From: Curtobacterium sp. MCLR17_036
GTDB taxonomy: Bacteria; Actinomycetota; Actinomycetes; Actinomycetales; Microbacteriaceae
DNA length: 64,000 bases
Reading direction: 5' to 3'
NCBI RefSeq assembly: GCF_003234445.2
Contig: NZ_CP126269.1
Location: 2,046,001-2,110,000 of the forward strand
Shown here: positions 9,875-19,353 of the stretch, in pieces
Numbering within the stretch: position 1 is the first letter of the stretch
How the letters are laid out: each line of letters starts with the position of its first letter
Position numbers and translations under genes: made by a program
The notes under the pieces: model-generated
Database searches by the model: none
What the model saw: the letters and a program-made list of their open reading frames with translations, nothing else
Told to the model about the DNA's origin: nothing

Positions 9875-12532
9875 TCAGCCCGCGAGCCGTGCGGTCACGG
9901 CGCGCAGCGCGGCCGGGAGCGCGGCGGCGTCGGTCCCGCCGCCCTGCGCCAGGTCCGGCTTGCCGCCGCCACCGCCGCCGAGCACGCCGGCGGCTTCCTT
10001 GGCGAGCGGGCCGGCCTGGACCCCGGCGGAGCGGGCGGCGTCGTTCGTCGCGACGATGACGATCGGCTTGCCGGACACGACCGCGCCGAGCACGACCACG
10101 GCGGCACCGTCACCGAGCTGGGCCCGGACGCCGGTGGCGAGCGAGCGCAGGTCGTCGCCGGACTGCAGGCCGTCGACGGTCTCGGCCACCACCGTCGTCG
10201 CGCCGATCGTCGTCGCGGTGCGGGCGATCGTGGGGACACGCTGCTGCAGGTTCGCCGACTCGTACTCGGCGATCTTCTTCTGCGCGGTCCGCAGGTCCTC
10301 CATGAGCGACTGCACGCGGGTGGGCAGGTCGGCGCGGGGGGCCTTCAGCGCACTCGAGAGCTGCGACACGATGGTGCGTTCCACCGCGAGGTCGCGGAAG
10401 CCCTCGAGCCCGACGAGGGCCTCGACGCGTCGGTTCGTCGAGCCGACGCTCGACTCCCCCACCAGGTTGACGAGGCCGACCTGGGCGCTCGAGGCGACGT
10501 GCGTGCCACCGCAGAGCTCGCGGGACCACGGGCCGCCGATGTCGACCATGCGGACCTCGGCGCCGTACTTCTCGCCGAAGAGCGCCTGCGCGCCGAGTGC
10601 CTTGGCCTCGTCGATCGGCATGACGCGGGTCGTGACCTCGAGGTCGGTGCGGATCGCGGTGTTCACGACCTCCTCGATCTCGGAGCGGGTCGCAAGCGAG
10701 ACCGGCTGCGACCACGAGAAGTCGAGCCGCATGTAGCCGGACTTGTTGTACGAGCCGGCCTGCAGCGCCTCCGGCCCGAGGATGTCGCGGAGCGCCGCGT
10801 TCACCAGGTGGGTCGCGGAGTGCGCCTGGGTCGCGCCGCGGCGGTACTCGGCGTCGACGACGGTGCTCGCCGCGTCGCCCACGCCGACCTCGCCGGAACG
10901 GACCTGCACGGTGTGGCTCCAGAGTCCGGCGACGGGACGCTGGACGTCGAGGACCTCGAGGTCGAAGCCGTTGCCGACGATCGAGCCCTGGTCGGCGTCC
11001 TGGCCACCGGACTCCGCGTAGAGCGAGGTCTCACCGAGGACGACCTCGGCGATGTCGCCCGCGACCGCGCGGTCGACGCTGACGCCACCGACGATGATGC
11101 CGAGCACGGTCGTCTCGGCCTCGAGCGCGTCGTAGCCGAGGAACACGGTCTCGCCCTGCGCCCGGAACGCGCTGTAGACGCTGAGGTCGGCGATCGCGGT
11201 CTTCTTGCTCTTCGCGTCGGCCTTGGCGCGGGCGCGCTGCTCCGACATGAGGGTCTCGAAGGCGGTGCGGTCGACGTGGACGCCGGCCTCCTCCGCCATC
11301 TCCATCGTCAGGTCGATCGGGAACCCGAAGGTGTCGTGCAGCAGGAACGCGGTGTCGCCGCCGATCGAGGGCGCACCGTCCTGCTTCGCCCGCTCGACCG
11401 CGACGTCGAGGATCGTGGTGCCCTGCGCGAGGGTGCGGAGGAAGGTCTCCTCCTCCGCGTAGGCGATGCGGGCGATCCGGTCGTAGTCCGTGCCGACCTC
11501 CGGGTACGCGTCGCGCATCGCGTCGCGCGATGCCGGGAACAGCTCGGGGAACGTCGCGGTCTCGACGCCGAGCAGGCGCATCGCGCGCACGGTGCGGCGG
11601 AGCAGGCGGCGCAGGATGTAGCCGCGCCCCTCGTTCGACGGGCTGACCCCGTCCGCGATGAGCATGAGCGAGGACCGGACGTGGTCGGCGATCACGCGCA
11701 TCCGGACGTCGTCGTCGTGGTCGGCGCCGTAGCGACGTCCGGAGATCTCGGCGGCACGGTCGAGGACCGGGCGGACCTGGTCGATCTCGTACATGTTGTC
11801 GACGCCCTGCTTGATGAACGCGACGCGCTCGAGGCCCATGCCGGTGTCGATGTTCTTGTTCGGCAGCTCGCCGGTGATCGCGAAGTCGTACTTCGAGCGG
11901 ACGTCGGCGATCTGGTACTGCATGAACACGAGGTTCCAGATCTCGACGTAGCGGTCGTCGTCGGTGGCGGGACCGCCGTCGACGCCGTACTCCGGCCCGC
12001 GGTCGAAGAAGATCTCCGAGCAGGGGCCGGCCGGACCGGGCTGCCCGGTCGACCAGTAGTTCGTGTCCTTGCCGAGGCGCTGGATGCGCTCGTCAGGCAG
12101 CGAGGAGTGCTGCTTCCAGAACGCGATCGCCTCGTCGTCGTCCTCGTACACCGTCACCCAGAGGTCGTCGGCGGAGAAGCCGAGGCCGCCGTCGGACTCG
12201 TCGTTCGTCAGGAACTCCCAGGCGTACTGGATCGCCTGCTCCTTGAAGTAGTCACCGAACGAGAAGTTCCCGTTCATCTGGAAGAACGTGCCGTGCCGCG
12301 GGGTCTTGCCGACCTCTTCGATGTCGTTCGTGCGGATGCACTTCTGCACGCTGGTGGCACGCGGGTACGGAGCGGGGACGAGCCCGGTCAGGTACGGGAT
12401 GAACGGCACCATGCCGGCCACCGTGAACAGGAGCGACGGGTCGTCGGAGACGAGGGACGCGGACGGGACGACGGTGTGGCCGCGGTCACCGAAGTACTGG
12501 AGCCAACGGCGGCGGATCTCTGCGGTCTGCAT
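9875..12532 (-). CDS. alaS: Alanyl-tRNA synthetase
   Basis: Charges tRNA-Ala and edits mischarged Ser and Gly. The 885-residue protein has the class II catalytic core at the N-terminus (starts MQTAEIRRRWLQYFGDRGH), GRGYILRRLLRR in the tRNA-recognition region, the editing-site zinc ligands HSATHLVNA and ELCGGTHV near residues 590 and 690, and a C-terminal glycine-rich C-Ala/DHHA1 domain with a GGGGGGKPDLAQGGG stretch. The ATG at 12532 follows AGGAAG. It heads the alaS-ruvX-mltG operon. Confidence 0.97.
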   Translation of the reverse strand: MQTAEIRRRWLQYFGDRGHTVVPSASLVSDDPSLLFTVAGMVPFIPYLTGLVPAPYPRATSVQKCIRTNDIEEVGKTPRHGTFFQMNGNFSFGDYFKEQAIQYAWEFLTNDESDGGLGFSADDLWVTVYEDDDEAIAFWKQHSSLPDERIQRLGKDTNYWSTGQPGPAGPCSEIFFDRGPEYGVDGGPATDDDRYVEIWNLVFMQYQIADVRSKYDFAITGELPNKNIDTGMGLERVAFIKQGVDNMYEIDQVRPVLDRAAEISGRRYGADHDDDVRMRVIADHVRSSLMLIADGVSPSNEGRGYILRRLLRRTVRAMRLLGVETATFPELFPASRDAMRDAYPEVGTDYDRIARIAYAEEETFLRTLAQGTTILDVAVERAKQDGAPSIGGDTAFLLHDTFGFPIDLTMEMAEEAGVHVDRTAFETLMSEQRARAKADAKSKKTAIADLSVYSAFRAQGETVFLGYDALEAETTVLGIIVGGVSVDRAVAGDIAEVVLGETSLYAESGGQDADQGSIVGNGFDLEVLDVQRPVAGLWSHTVQVRSGEVGVGDAASTVVDAEYRRGATQAHSATHLVNAALRDILGPEALQAGSYNKSGYMRLDFSWSQPVSLATRSEIEEVVNTAIRTDLEVTTRVMPIDEAKALGAQALFGEKYGAEVRMVDIGGPWSRELCGGTHVASSAQVGLVNLVGESSVGSTNRRVEALVGLEGFRDLAVERTIVSQLSSALKAPRADLPTRVQSLMEDLRTAQKKIAEYESANLQQRVPTIARTATTIGATTVVAETVDGLQSGDDLRSLATGVRAQLGDGAAVVVLGAVVSGKPIVIVATNDAARSAGVQAGPLAKEAAGVLGGGGGGKPDLAQGGGTDAAALPAALRAVTARLAG

Positions 12533-12594
12533 GGTGCTTCCTGGGTTCAGGTCGTGGGCGGGAGGAGCGACGGGCCGGCCGGGTGCCGGTCGGC

Positions 12595-12777
12595 TCAGGC
12601 GTCGGTGCGGAGCTCGGCCTCGCGGGACCGGTAGCCGTCGGCGACCGCACCGGTGAAGGCCTTCGTCCGGGCGTCGACCTCGGTGAGGAACCGTGCGCCA
12701 CCGGGGGTCCGGGTGACCTGGTGCGCGACGGCGGCCCCGATGACGACGCCGACGACGACGAAGAACAGCTGCTTCAC
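12595..12777 (-). CDS. Small single-pass membrane protein upstream of alaS
   Basis: 60 residues: MKQLFFVVVGVVIGAAVAHQ gives one N-terminal transmembrane helix, followed by an amphipathic segment ending SREAELRTDA. Small proteins of this layout occur in front of alaS in many actinobacteria (they resemble the DUF6167 type, from memory). The GTG at 12777 follows GGGAGAGG. Function unknown. Confidence 0.8.
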   Translation of the reverse strand: MKQLFFVVVGVVIGAAVAHQVTRTPGGARFLTEVDARTKAFTGAVADGYRSREAELRTDA

Positions 12778-12844
12778 GGTGCCTCTCCCTCTCTGCACCC
12801 GGCGGTGCATGCCGCGACAAGCTTAGCCGTCGGGCCCGGGACGC

Positions 12845-12884
12845 CGAACGGCGGGCCGTCCTCGAGAGGACGACCCGCCGTTCG
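12845..12884 (-). terminator. Hairpin terminator after rpsD
   Basis: A 19-bp stem with one mismatch (left arm CGAACGGCGGGCCGTCCTC) and a 2-base loop, 15 bases beyond the rpsD stop and before the small alaS-linked gene. No U-run. Confidence 0.75.
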
Positions 12885-12899
12885 GGTGCGATCAGGAGA

Positions 12900-13529
12900 T
12901 CAGCGAGCTGCGTAGTACTCGACGACGAGCTGCACTTCGCAGGTCACGGGGACCTCGGCGCGCTTCGGGCGACGCACGAGGCGGGCCTGGAGCTTGTCGA
13001 TCTCGACCTCGAGGTAACCCGGGACCTTCGGCAGGACCTCCTGGTGACCACCGGCAGCGGCGACCTGGAAGGGCTCGAGCGACTCGGAGCGCTGCTTGAC
13101 GTGGATCTGCTGGCCCTCCTTGACGCGGAAGGAGGGGCGGTCGACGAGCTTGCCGTCCACCAGGATGTGGCGGTGCACGATGAGCTGACGGGCCTGCGCG
13201 GTCGTGCGGGCGAAGCCGGCACGGAGCACGAGGGCGTCGAGGCGCTGCTCGAGGAGCTCGACCAGGTTCTCACCGGTCAGGCCCTTCGTCTTGCGGGCCT
13301 CTTCGAAGACGATGCGGAGCTGCTTCTCGCGGATGCCGTACTGGGCGCGCAGACGCTGCTTCTCACGGAGACGGACGGCGTAGTCGCTGTCCGCGCGGCG
13401 ACGGGTGCGACCGTGCTCGCCGGGGCCGTAGGGGCGCTTCTCGAGGTAACGGGCCGCCTTCGGCGTCAGCGGGATGCCGAGCGCGCGCGAGAGGCGGGTC
13501 TTGCTGCGGGTACGTGACTTGGTAGACAC
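12900..13529 (-). CDS. rpsD: 30S ribosomal protein S4
   Basis: A primary 16S rRNA binder that nucleates 30S assembly. 209 residues starting STKSRTRSKTRLSRALGIP; KRPYGPGEHGR, the S4 RNA-binding domain around residues 95-160 with RLDALVLRAGFA, RQLIVHRHILVDG and RPSFRVKEG are all clear. The N-terminal zinc-ribbon cysteines of many S4 proteins are missing, so this is the zinc-free form. The GTG at 13529 follows AAAGGACC. It is monocistronic here, with its own terminator. Confidence 0.97.
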   Translation of the reverse strand: MSTKSRTRSKTRLSRALGIPLTPKAARYLEKRPYGPGEHGRTRRRADSDYAVRLREKQRLRAQYGIREKQLRIVFEEARKTKGLTGENLVELLEQRLDALVLRAGFARTTAQARQLIVHRHILVDGKLVDRPSFRVKEGQQIHVKQRSESLEPFQVAAAGGHQEVLPKVPGYLEVEIDKLQARLVRRPKRAEVPVTCEVQLVVEYYAAR

Positions 13530-13776
13530 AGGGTCCTTTTCTCTGTTCGAACTGGGTGGTCGCGGGCATCGCACGAGTGGTCACGGCCTGGCCGTGCACG
13601 CTCGAACCCGACGACGGGATCCAGAGGGATGAGCCTGTGGGATCGGACGGCTACAGTCCGAACCTCTGTCCGCGTACCACCGGAGTGGCACTCTGTCCTC
13701 GATGCAGCCGAGCCCGAGGACCAGGACGTAGGCCCGTCAACGATAGCAGCATCCGAGCGGGTGCAGAAGCACCGCG
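13530..13776 (-). promoter_or_regulatory. rpsD upstream region
   Basis: About 250 bases between rarA and rpsD must hold the rpsD promoter. A hairpin CACGGC-CTG-GCCGTG sits at 13582-13596, within 70 bases of the start codon. TTGACG (minus strand, 13736-13741) could be a -35 box but no good -10 box follows at the right distance. Whether S4 autoregulates through this leader cannot be told from the sequence. Confidence 0.35.
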
Positions 13777-15147
13777 TCAGTGCCCGCGCGTGATCTTCCG
13801 GAGTCGTTCGAGACGCGGCCCGACCTCGCGCTCGTAGCCGTTCGTGGTCGGCGTGTAGTACTCGGTGCCCTCGAGGGCGTCCGGCAGGTACTGCTGCTCG
13901 GCGACCCCGTGCTCGGCGTCGTGCGAGTAGACGTAGCCCTTGCCGTGGCCGAGCCGCTTCGCCCCGGCGTAGTGCGCGTCACGCAGGTGCATCGGCACGG
14001 TGCCCATGCGCCCGGCCTTGACGTCGGCCATCGCCTGGTTCACACCGTTGTAGGCGGCGTTCGACTTCGGTGCGGTGGCCAGGTAGACCACGGCCTCCGC
14101 CAGCGGGATGCGGCCCTCGGGCATGCCGATGAGCTGCACCGCCTGGGCCGCGGCGACGGCGATGGGCAGCGCCTGCGGGTCGGCCATGCCGATGTCCTCG
14201 GAGGCCGAGATGATGATGCGCCGGGCGATGAACCGCGAGTCCTCGCCCGCCTCGATCATCCGCGCCAGGTAGTGCAGCGCCGCGTCGACGTCGCTCCCCC
14301 GCACCGACTTGATGAACGCGCTGATGACGTCGTAGTGCTCGTCGCCCTGCCGGTCGTACCGGAGCAGCGCGCGGTCGACGGCTGCGGCGACGGTGTCCGC
14401 GTCGACCACGGGGACGGTGTCGTCCTCGTCGTCCTGGGCAGCGGTGGCGGACGCCGCTGCGGCCTCGAGTGCGGTGAGGGCGCGCCGGGCGTCGCCCGAG
14501 GCCAACCGGATGATCGCGCCGCGTGCCTCGTCGCCGAGCACGACGGCGCCGCCGAGCCCGCGCGGGTCCTCGACCGCGCGGTCGACGAGCATGCCGAGGT
14601 CGGCGTCGGTGAGCGGCTTGAGCGTGAGGAGCAGCGAACGGGACAGCAGCGGGGAGATCACCGAGAACGACGGGTTCTCGGTGGTGGCGGCGATGAGGAT
14701 CACCCACCCGTTCTCGACCCCGGGCAGCAGGGCGTCCTGCTGGGCCTTGCTGAAGCGGTGGATCTCGTCGAGGAACAGGACGGTCGTCGACCCGTACAGG
14801 TCGCGGTGGGTGAGGGCCTTCTCCATGACCTCGCGCACGTCCTTCACGCCGGCCGTCACCGCGGACAGCTCGACGAACTCGCGCCCGGACTGCCGTGCGA
14901 TCGCCTGCGCCAGGGTCGTCTTGCCGGTGCCGGGCGGTCCCCAGAGGATCACCGAGACACCGCCGGGGTTCTCACGCGTGCCGGACGCCAGCTGCACGAG
15001 GGGCGACCCGCGCCCGAGCAGGTGCTGCTGCCCGGCGACCTCGTCGAGGCTGGTGGGGCGCATCCGGACCGCGAGCGGGACGGAGCCCTGCGCGAGACCG
15101 GCGCGACCACCCGTCGTGGGGGCACGCATGCCCGAGTCCGCTGCCAT
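13777..15147 (-). CDS. rarA: Replication-associated recombination protein RarA (MgsA)
   Basis: An AAA+ ATPase related to clamp loaders that acts at stalled replication forks. 456 residues. Seen: [17 protein letters not shown], Walker [17 protein letters not shown] near residue 60, Walker [16 protein letters not shown], sensor 1 AATTENPSF, sensor 2 [11 protein letters not shown], and the C-terminal tetramerisation region with [11 protein letters not shown] and AMADVKAG. The ATG at 15147 is chosen because a TACGAT -10 box ends 6 bases before it, implying a leaderless mRNA. Confidence 0.95.
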   Translation of the reverse strand: MAADSGMRAPTTGGRAGLAQGSVPLAVRMRPTSLDEVAGQQHLLGRGSPLVQLASGTRENPGGVSVILWGPPGTGKTTLAQAIARQSGREFVELSAVTAGVKDVREVMEKALTHRDLYGSTTVLFLDEIHRFSKAQQDALLPGVENGWVILIAATTENPSFSVISPLLSRSLLLTLKPLTDADLGMLVDRAVEDPRGLGGAVVLGDEARGAIIRLASGDARRALTALEAAAASATAAQDDEDDTVPVVDADTVAAAVDRALLRYDRQGDEHYDVISAFIKSVRGSDVDAALHYLARMIEAGEDSRFIARRIIISASEDIGMADPQALPIAVAAAQAVQLIGMPEGRIPLAEAVVYLATAPKSNAAYNGVNQAMADVKAGRMGTVPMHLRDAHYAGAKRLGHGKGYVYSHDAEHGVAEQQYLPDALEGTEYYTPTTNGYEREVGPRLERLRKITRGH

Positions 15148-15153
15148 CCTGCA

Positions 15154-15159
15154 ATCGTA
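15154..15159 (-). promoter_or_regulatory. -10 box of leaderless rarA
   Basis: TACGAT on the minus strand, then 6 bases, then the rarA ATG. The RNA would begin at or next to the start codon. Confidence 0.6.
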
Positions 15160-15255
15160 GGCCGGTCCACCGACGCAGGCCGCGCCTCCCGGTCGGGCAG
15201 GGTGACCGTTCGGATACGCTCGTCGCACACTGCGAGGAGAGGGCAGACCAGCACC

Positions 15256-16062
15256 GTGGCACCGAAGAACCCAGCGCGTGACAACCGCGAGGCGCGCGAG
15301 CGCCTGCGCCTCTACCAGGCCCGTCAGGGGCTGCACGAGCGGCAGCGTCGCCGCCGGAAGCGGGACGACCTGCTCGGCGTCGGTGCGCTCGTGCTCGTCG
15401 CCGCGCTCGCCACGGGTTCGCAGCTCGCCTTCGCGGGCACCCAACGGGACGACACCGCCGGGGCGGCGGCCACCGCCACGCCGACGCCGTCGGCCAGCGC
15501 CACCCCGGGCAACACCGGCGACGTGCCGAGCAAGGCGATCGCGAAGGGCGCGACCTGGACGGGCTCGCTGACGCTGAACGGGTCGATCGACCTCGGCATC
15601 GAACTGGACGGCGCGAAGGCCCCGCAGGCCGCGAGCGTCGAGATCTCGTTGATCAAGGAGCAGTTCTACAACGGCACCTCCTGCCACCGGCTCGCCGACA
15701 GCGACGGGCTGCGGTTCCTGCAGTGCGGCTCCGCCAACGGCGACGGCACGGGCGACGCCGGGTTCCAGTACGGGCCGCTCGAGAACGTGCCGAGCGACGG
15801 CGTCTACGACGAGGGCACGATCGCGATCGCACGCTCGAGCTCGCCCTACTCGCAGTCGACCCAGTTCTTCATCGTCTACGGCGACACCACGCTCGACGGC
15901 TCCACCGGCGGCTACACCGTGGTCGGCAAGGTGACGAGCGGCCTGTCCGAGCTGCGGTCCGAGATCGCGGACAAGGGCATCTCCTCGCCCGGCGACGACG
16001 GCACCGGGGAGCCGAAGGTGGCCACCACGATCACCGCGGCGACCATCGCGGAAGAGAAGTAG
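15256..16062 (+). CDS. Membrane-anchored cyclophilin-type peptidyl-prolyl isomerase
   Basis: Cyclophilins interconvert cis and trans X-Pro bonds; this one should act outside the membrane. Order: basic cytoplasmic segment of about 45 residues rich in Arg, a transmembrane helix ([21 protein letters not shown]), an Ala/Thr/Pro linker, then the cyclophilin fold from about residue 95 with [32 protein letters not shown] and [10 protein letters not shown]. The GTG start follows GAGGAGAGGG. It is 268 residues long and divergent from rarA. Confidence 0.9.
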   Translation: MAPKNPARDNREARERLRLYQARQGLHERQRRRRKRDDLLGVGALVLVAALATGSQLAFAGTQRDDTAGAAATATPTPSASATPGNTGDVPSKAIAKGATWTGSLTLNGSIDLGIELDGAKAPQAASVEISLIKEQFYNGTSCHRLADSDGLRFLQCGSANGDGTGDAGFQYGPLENVPSDGVYDEGTIAIARSSSPYSQSTQFFIVYGDTTLDGSTGGYTVVGKVTSGLSELRSEIADKGISSPGDDGTGEPKVATTITAATIAEEK

Positions 16063-16108
16063 TCCACAAGCAGGCACCGGCGGCGGACCGACGACCCCGT
16101 CCGTGCAA

Positions 16109-16114
16109 TAGGCT
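16109..16114 (+). promoter_or_regulatory. Candidate -10 box for the DUF349 gene
   Basis: TAGGCT in the cyclophilin-DUF349 gap, about 60 bases before the GTG start, which has its own ribosome-binding site. No clear -35 box. Confidence 0.4.
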
Positions 16115-16175
16115 GACGACCTGACCGTGCCGACGGGGACGTCGGCGATGCACGACCACGATCGAGGCGAGACCT

Positions 16176-17408
16176 GTGGCATCTGACGAAGCAACGACCT
16201 GGGGGCGGGTCGACGAGAACGGGACCGTGTACGTCCGGTACGACGAGACCGAGCGTGTCGTGGGCGAGTACCCGGACGCCACCCCCGACGAAGCCCTCGC
16301 CTACTTCGCGCGGAAGTACGCCGACCTCGAGGGGCAGGTGAAGATCGCGGAGCAGCGCGTGCAGCGCGGTGCCTCGGCGAACGACGTCGCCCGCACCGTC
16401 GAGCACCTGTCCACCCAGGTGGCAGAGGCCCGCGTCGTCGGCGACCTGAAGTCGCTCGAGACCCGGGTGGCGGCGCTCTCCGAGCAGCTCGGCTCCCTCA
16501 CCCAGGCGCAGGCGCAGCAGGCCCAGCAGGCCCTCGACGACGCCCTGGCGCACCGCACCGCCCTGGTCGAGGAAGCCGAGGCCCTGGCCGCGGTCGACCC
16601 GGCCCGCGCGCAGTGGAAGCAGGTCACGGCGCAGCTCGACGACGTGTTCGCGCGGTGGCAGCAGCACCAGCACGACGGCCCGCGGATCCCCAAGAACGAG
16701 GCCAACGAGCTCTGGAAGCGGTTCCGCGCCGCGCGCTCGACGGTCGACCAGCACCGTCGTGCCTTCTACTCGGAGCTCGACGCGCAGCACCGCGACGCGC
16801 GGTCGCGCAAGCAGGAGCTCGTGCAGCAGGCCGAGGCGCTCGCGCCCCGCGGCTCGGACGCCATCCCCGCGTACCGGCAGCTGCTCGACGAGTGGAAGAA
16901 CGCCGGCCGCGCCGGCAAGCGCCACGACGACACGCTGTGGGCGCGCTTCAAGGCGGCCGGTGACGTGCTGTTCGAGCAGCGCCACGCCGAGAGCGCCGCC
17001 GAGAACGAGGAGTTCTCGGCCAACCTCGAGGCCAAGCAGGCCCTCCTGGTCGAGGCCGAGCCGCTGCTGCAGGCGACCGACCGCGTGTCCGCCCGGAAGA
17101 CCCTGACCGGCATCCAGCGCCAGTGGGACGAGATCGGCAAGGTCCCCCGCGGGGACGTCCGCCGCGTCGAGGACCGCCTGCGTGCCGTCGAGGACCACGT
17201 CCGTGGCCTCGAGGACGCGCACTGGAAGGAGTCGAACCCGGAGCGCAAGGCTCGTCAGACCGGGCTCGCCAGCCAGCTCGAGGACGCCATCGGCAAGCTC
17301 GAGTCCGAACTCGCCGCCGCGCAGGCCACCGGGGACGCCCGCAAGATCAAGGACGCGCAGGAAGCCCTCGACGCCCGCAAGATCTGGCTCGACGCCCTCG
17401 GCGGCTGA
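16176..17408 (+). CDS. DUF349-repeat coiled-coil protein
   Basis: 410 residues, mostly charged helix. Several DUF349-like repeats of about 75 residues are recognisable by their WK.A/LW.RF signature: [19 protein letters not shown] then [31 protein letters not shown], and [20 protein letters not shown]. The N-terminus has a small beta segment, [20 protein letters not shown]. Function of the family is unsettled. It starts GTG after GAGGCGAGACC and ends just before a bidirectional hairpin terminator. Confidence 0.88.
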   Translation: MASDEATTWGRVDENGTVYVRYDETERVVGEYPDATPDEALAYFARKYADLEGQVKIAEQRVQRGASANDVARTVEHLSTQVAEARVVGDLKSLETRVAALSEQLGSLTQAQAQQAQQALDDALAHRTALVEEAEALAAVDPARAQWKQVTAQLDDVFARWQQHQHDGPRIPKNEANELWKRFRAARSTVDQHRRAFYSELDAQHRDARSRKQELVQQAEALAPRGSDAIPAYRQLLDEWKNAGRAGKRHDDTLWARFKAAGDVLFEQRHAESAAENEEFSANLEAKQALLVEAEPLLQATDRVSARKTLTGIQRQWDEIGKVPRGDVRRVEDRLRAVEDHVRGLEDAHWKESNPERKARQTGLASQLEDAIGKLESELAAAQATGDARKIKDAQEALDARKIWLDALGG

Positions 17409-17436
17409 GCCGCGACCCACCAGGGCCCCACGCAGC

Positions 17437-17466
17437 ACGCCCCGCGACCCATCGGTCGCGGGGCGT
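17437..17466. terminator. Bidirectional hairpin terminator between the DUF349 gene and ribF
   Basis: A perfect 13-bp stem (ACGCCCCGCGACC) with a CATC loop, between two converging genes that end at 17408 and 17514. Confidence 0.8.
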
Positions 17467-17513
17467 CCTGCGTAGGTGGGTGGCCCGCCGCGTCGCGGCA
17501 GGCGCCGCCCGGC

Positions 17514-18476
17514 TCAGACCGGCGCGGGCAGCCCGAGCAGCAGGCGGATGTCGAGGTCGTCCTGCCGCATCTGCGCAGCGAGCTCGTCCATCGACGAGAA
17601 CTTGACCATCCCGCGCACGTACGACACGAAGAGCACCGAGATGCGGTCGTCGTACAGGTCGATGTCGACGTCGAGCAGGTGGGCCTCGATCTGCTTCGCG
17701 GGCACGCCCTCGAACGTCGGGTTGTTGCCCACCGACACCGCCGCCGGGTAGACCGTGCCGTCGTGCAGCACGCGCGCTGCGTACACGCCGTCGGCCGGCA
17801 CGAAGCCCTCGCACGCCGGGTCGAGGTTGGCCGTCGGGTAGCCCATCGCGCGACCGCGCTGGTTGCCGTGCACGACGGTGCTGCGGACGGCGTGCTCGCG
17901 GCCGAGCAGCCGCGCGGCCTCGGCGACGCGGCCCTGCCCGAGGAGCTCGCGGATCCACGTCGAGGAGACCCGGCGTTCACCGTCCGGGCGGACGTCGTCC
18001 ACCAGGTCGACGTCGTCGATGAGCTCGACGGTGAAGCCGTGCTGCTCCCCCAGTGCCCGCAGGAGCGTCACGTCGCCGGCGCCCTTCGCGCCGAACCGGA
18101 AGTCGCTGCCGACGAAGACCAGGCGTGCGTGCAAGGTGTCGACGAGGACCTCGGACACGAAGGCCTCTGGAGCCTTGGACTGCAGGGCCTCGTCGAAGCG
18201 GAGCAGCAGCGTGGCGTCGACCCCGGCCTCGGCGAGGAGCTCGCGGCGCTGCGTCGTGCTGGTGAGCGCCGGCGGCACGTGCGGGGGGTCGATGACGTTG
18301 AGCGGGTGCCGGTCGAAGGTCACGACGGTGGACACCAGGCCGTGCTCGCGTGCGGCGCGCTCGAGGTGCGCGATGACCGCACGGTGTCCGACGTGGACGC
18401 CGTCGAACTTGCCGATGGTCACCGCGCTCGGGCCGAAGCCGTCGGCCACGTCGGCCGGGTCGTCGTAGTACTGCAC
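17514..18476 (-). CDS. ribF: Bifunctional riboflavin kinase / FAD synthetase
   Basis: Phosphorylates riboflavin to FMN and adenylylates FMN to FAD. The N-terminal nucleotidyltransferase half has SAVTIGKFDGVHVGHRAVI and VVTFDRHPLNV; SSTWIRELLGQG is the ISSTxIR motif; the C-terminal kinase half starts near residue 185 with HGNQRGRAMGYPTANLDP and NNPTFEG. 320 residues, normal. The GTG at 18476 follows GGAGCC and lies 8 bases after the preceding membrane-protein gene. It closes a truB-led operon. Confidence 0.96.
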   Translation of the reverse strand: MQYYDDPADVADGFGPSAVTIGKFDGVHVGHRAVIAHLERAAREHGLVSTVVTFDRHPLNVIDPPHVPPALTSTTQRRELLAEAGVDATLLLRFDEALQSKAPEAFVSEVLVDTLHARLVFVGSDFRFGAKGAGDVTLLRALGEQHGFTVELIDDVDLVDDVRPDGERRVSSTWIRELLGQGRVAEAARLLGREHAVRSTVVHGNQRGRAMGYPTANLDPACEGFVPADGVYAARVLHDGTVYPAAVSVGNNPTFEGVPAKQIEAHLLDVDIDLYDDRISVLFVSYVRGMVKFSSMDELAAQMRQDDLDIRLLLGLPAPV

Positions 18477-18484
18477 GGGGGCTC

Positions 18485-18928
18485 CTACTCGCTCACCGGG
18501 GCGTCGGCCGACGTCGCGGGCACGCCCGCCGCGGTGCGGTGGTGCTTGCGCAGCCACCAGAGCCCGGCGATCGGCAGGACGAGGGGCGCGAAGGCGTAGC
18601 CCAGGCCGTAGTACGACCAGATGGTGTCGTCGGGGAACAGCTGGCGGTCGACGAGCGACAGGGTGCCGATGACGAGCACCCCGGTCATCTCGAAGCCGAT
18701 GGTCACGCAGGCGATGCGGTACCAGGTGCGTCCGGGGACGATGAGCGCGATCATCGCCACGATGTAGACCACGGCCGCGACGGCGCTCAGCGTGTAGGCG
18801 AACGGCGCGAACGAGAACTTCTCGATGATCTGGACGACGCTCCGACCCGTCGCCGCGAGGGCGAGGATGCCGTAGACGGCGATGAGGACGCGGCCGATGC
18901 CGGTCGCGAGTGAGGATCTGGTCGCCAT
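18485..18928 (-). CDS. Small integral membrane protein, four predicted helices
   Basis: 147 residues with hydrophobic segments near 10-30, 42-65, 73-92 and 110-130, and a hydrophilic tail ending ATSADAPVSE. Short motif RTWYRIACVTIGFEMTGVL is distinctive. Not assigned to a named family by me. The ATG at 18928 is preceded at 7 bases by TAGGAT, so it may be made from a leaderless mRNA as well as by read-through from truB. It sits between truB and ribF, genes often adjacent elsewhere. Confidence 0.8.
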   Translation of the reverse strand: MATRSSLATGIGRVLIAVYGILALAATGRSVVQIIEKFSFAPFAYTLSAVAAVVYIVAMIALIVPGRTWYRIACVTIGFEMTGVLVIGTLSLVDRQLFPDDTIWSYYGLGYAFAPLVLPIAGLWWLRKHHRTAAGVPATSADAPVSE

Positions 18929-18935
18929 TGCACCG

Positions 18936-18941
18936 ATCCTA
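18936..18941 (-). promoter_or_regulatory. -10 box of the 147-residue membrane-protein gene
   Basis: TAGGAT on the minus strand with 7 bases to the ATG; same layout as the other leaderless genes in this window. Confidence 0.5.
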
Positions 18942-18987
18942 CCGACGACCGACGACGCTCCGTACCGCTCCCGGGTGCCGGGCCGGG

Positions 18988-19353
18988 TCAGTTCAGGGCG
19001 AACCAGATCTGGTACATCCGGTAGACCATCACGGCGACCGTGAACGCGCCGGCGCCGAGCACCACGGTGCTCCACTTCGTGCGGTCGACGAGGGCCCACA
19101 CCACGGCGGCCGGCGGCACGAGCAGCACCGACACGGCGTAGACGCCGAACTCCAGGGCGTTCCCCTGCGGCGGGCTGCCGGTCAGCGGCAGCACGAGCGA
19201 GATGACGCCCTGCGCCACGAGCAGCAGCTCGACGAGCACGAGCGAACCGACGGTGTAGTCGTTCGGCTTCCACCCGACGAAGCCGACCACGACCGCGAAG
19301 AGGCCGGCCAGCACCGCGACGACGAGCTGCACCCACATGTACCACTCGATCAC
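18988..19353 (-). CDS. Small integral membrane protein coupled to truB
   Basis: 121 residues, nearly all hydrophobic: four helices starting with WYMWVQLVVAVLAGLFAVVV and ending VMVYRMYQIWFALN. The GTG start overlaps the truB stop codon (GTGA), so translation is coupled to truB. No family recognised; function unknown. The lysines and tryptophans in WKPNDYT and DRTKWSTV mark two loops. Confidence 0.82.
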   Translation of the reverse strand: MIEWYMWVQLVVAVLAGLFAVVVGFVGWKPNDYTVGSLVLVELLLVAQGVISLVLPLTGSPPQGNALEFGVYAVSVLLVPPAAVVWALVDRTKWSTVVLGAGAFTVAVMVYRMYQIWFALN

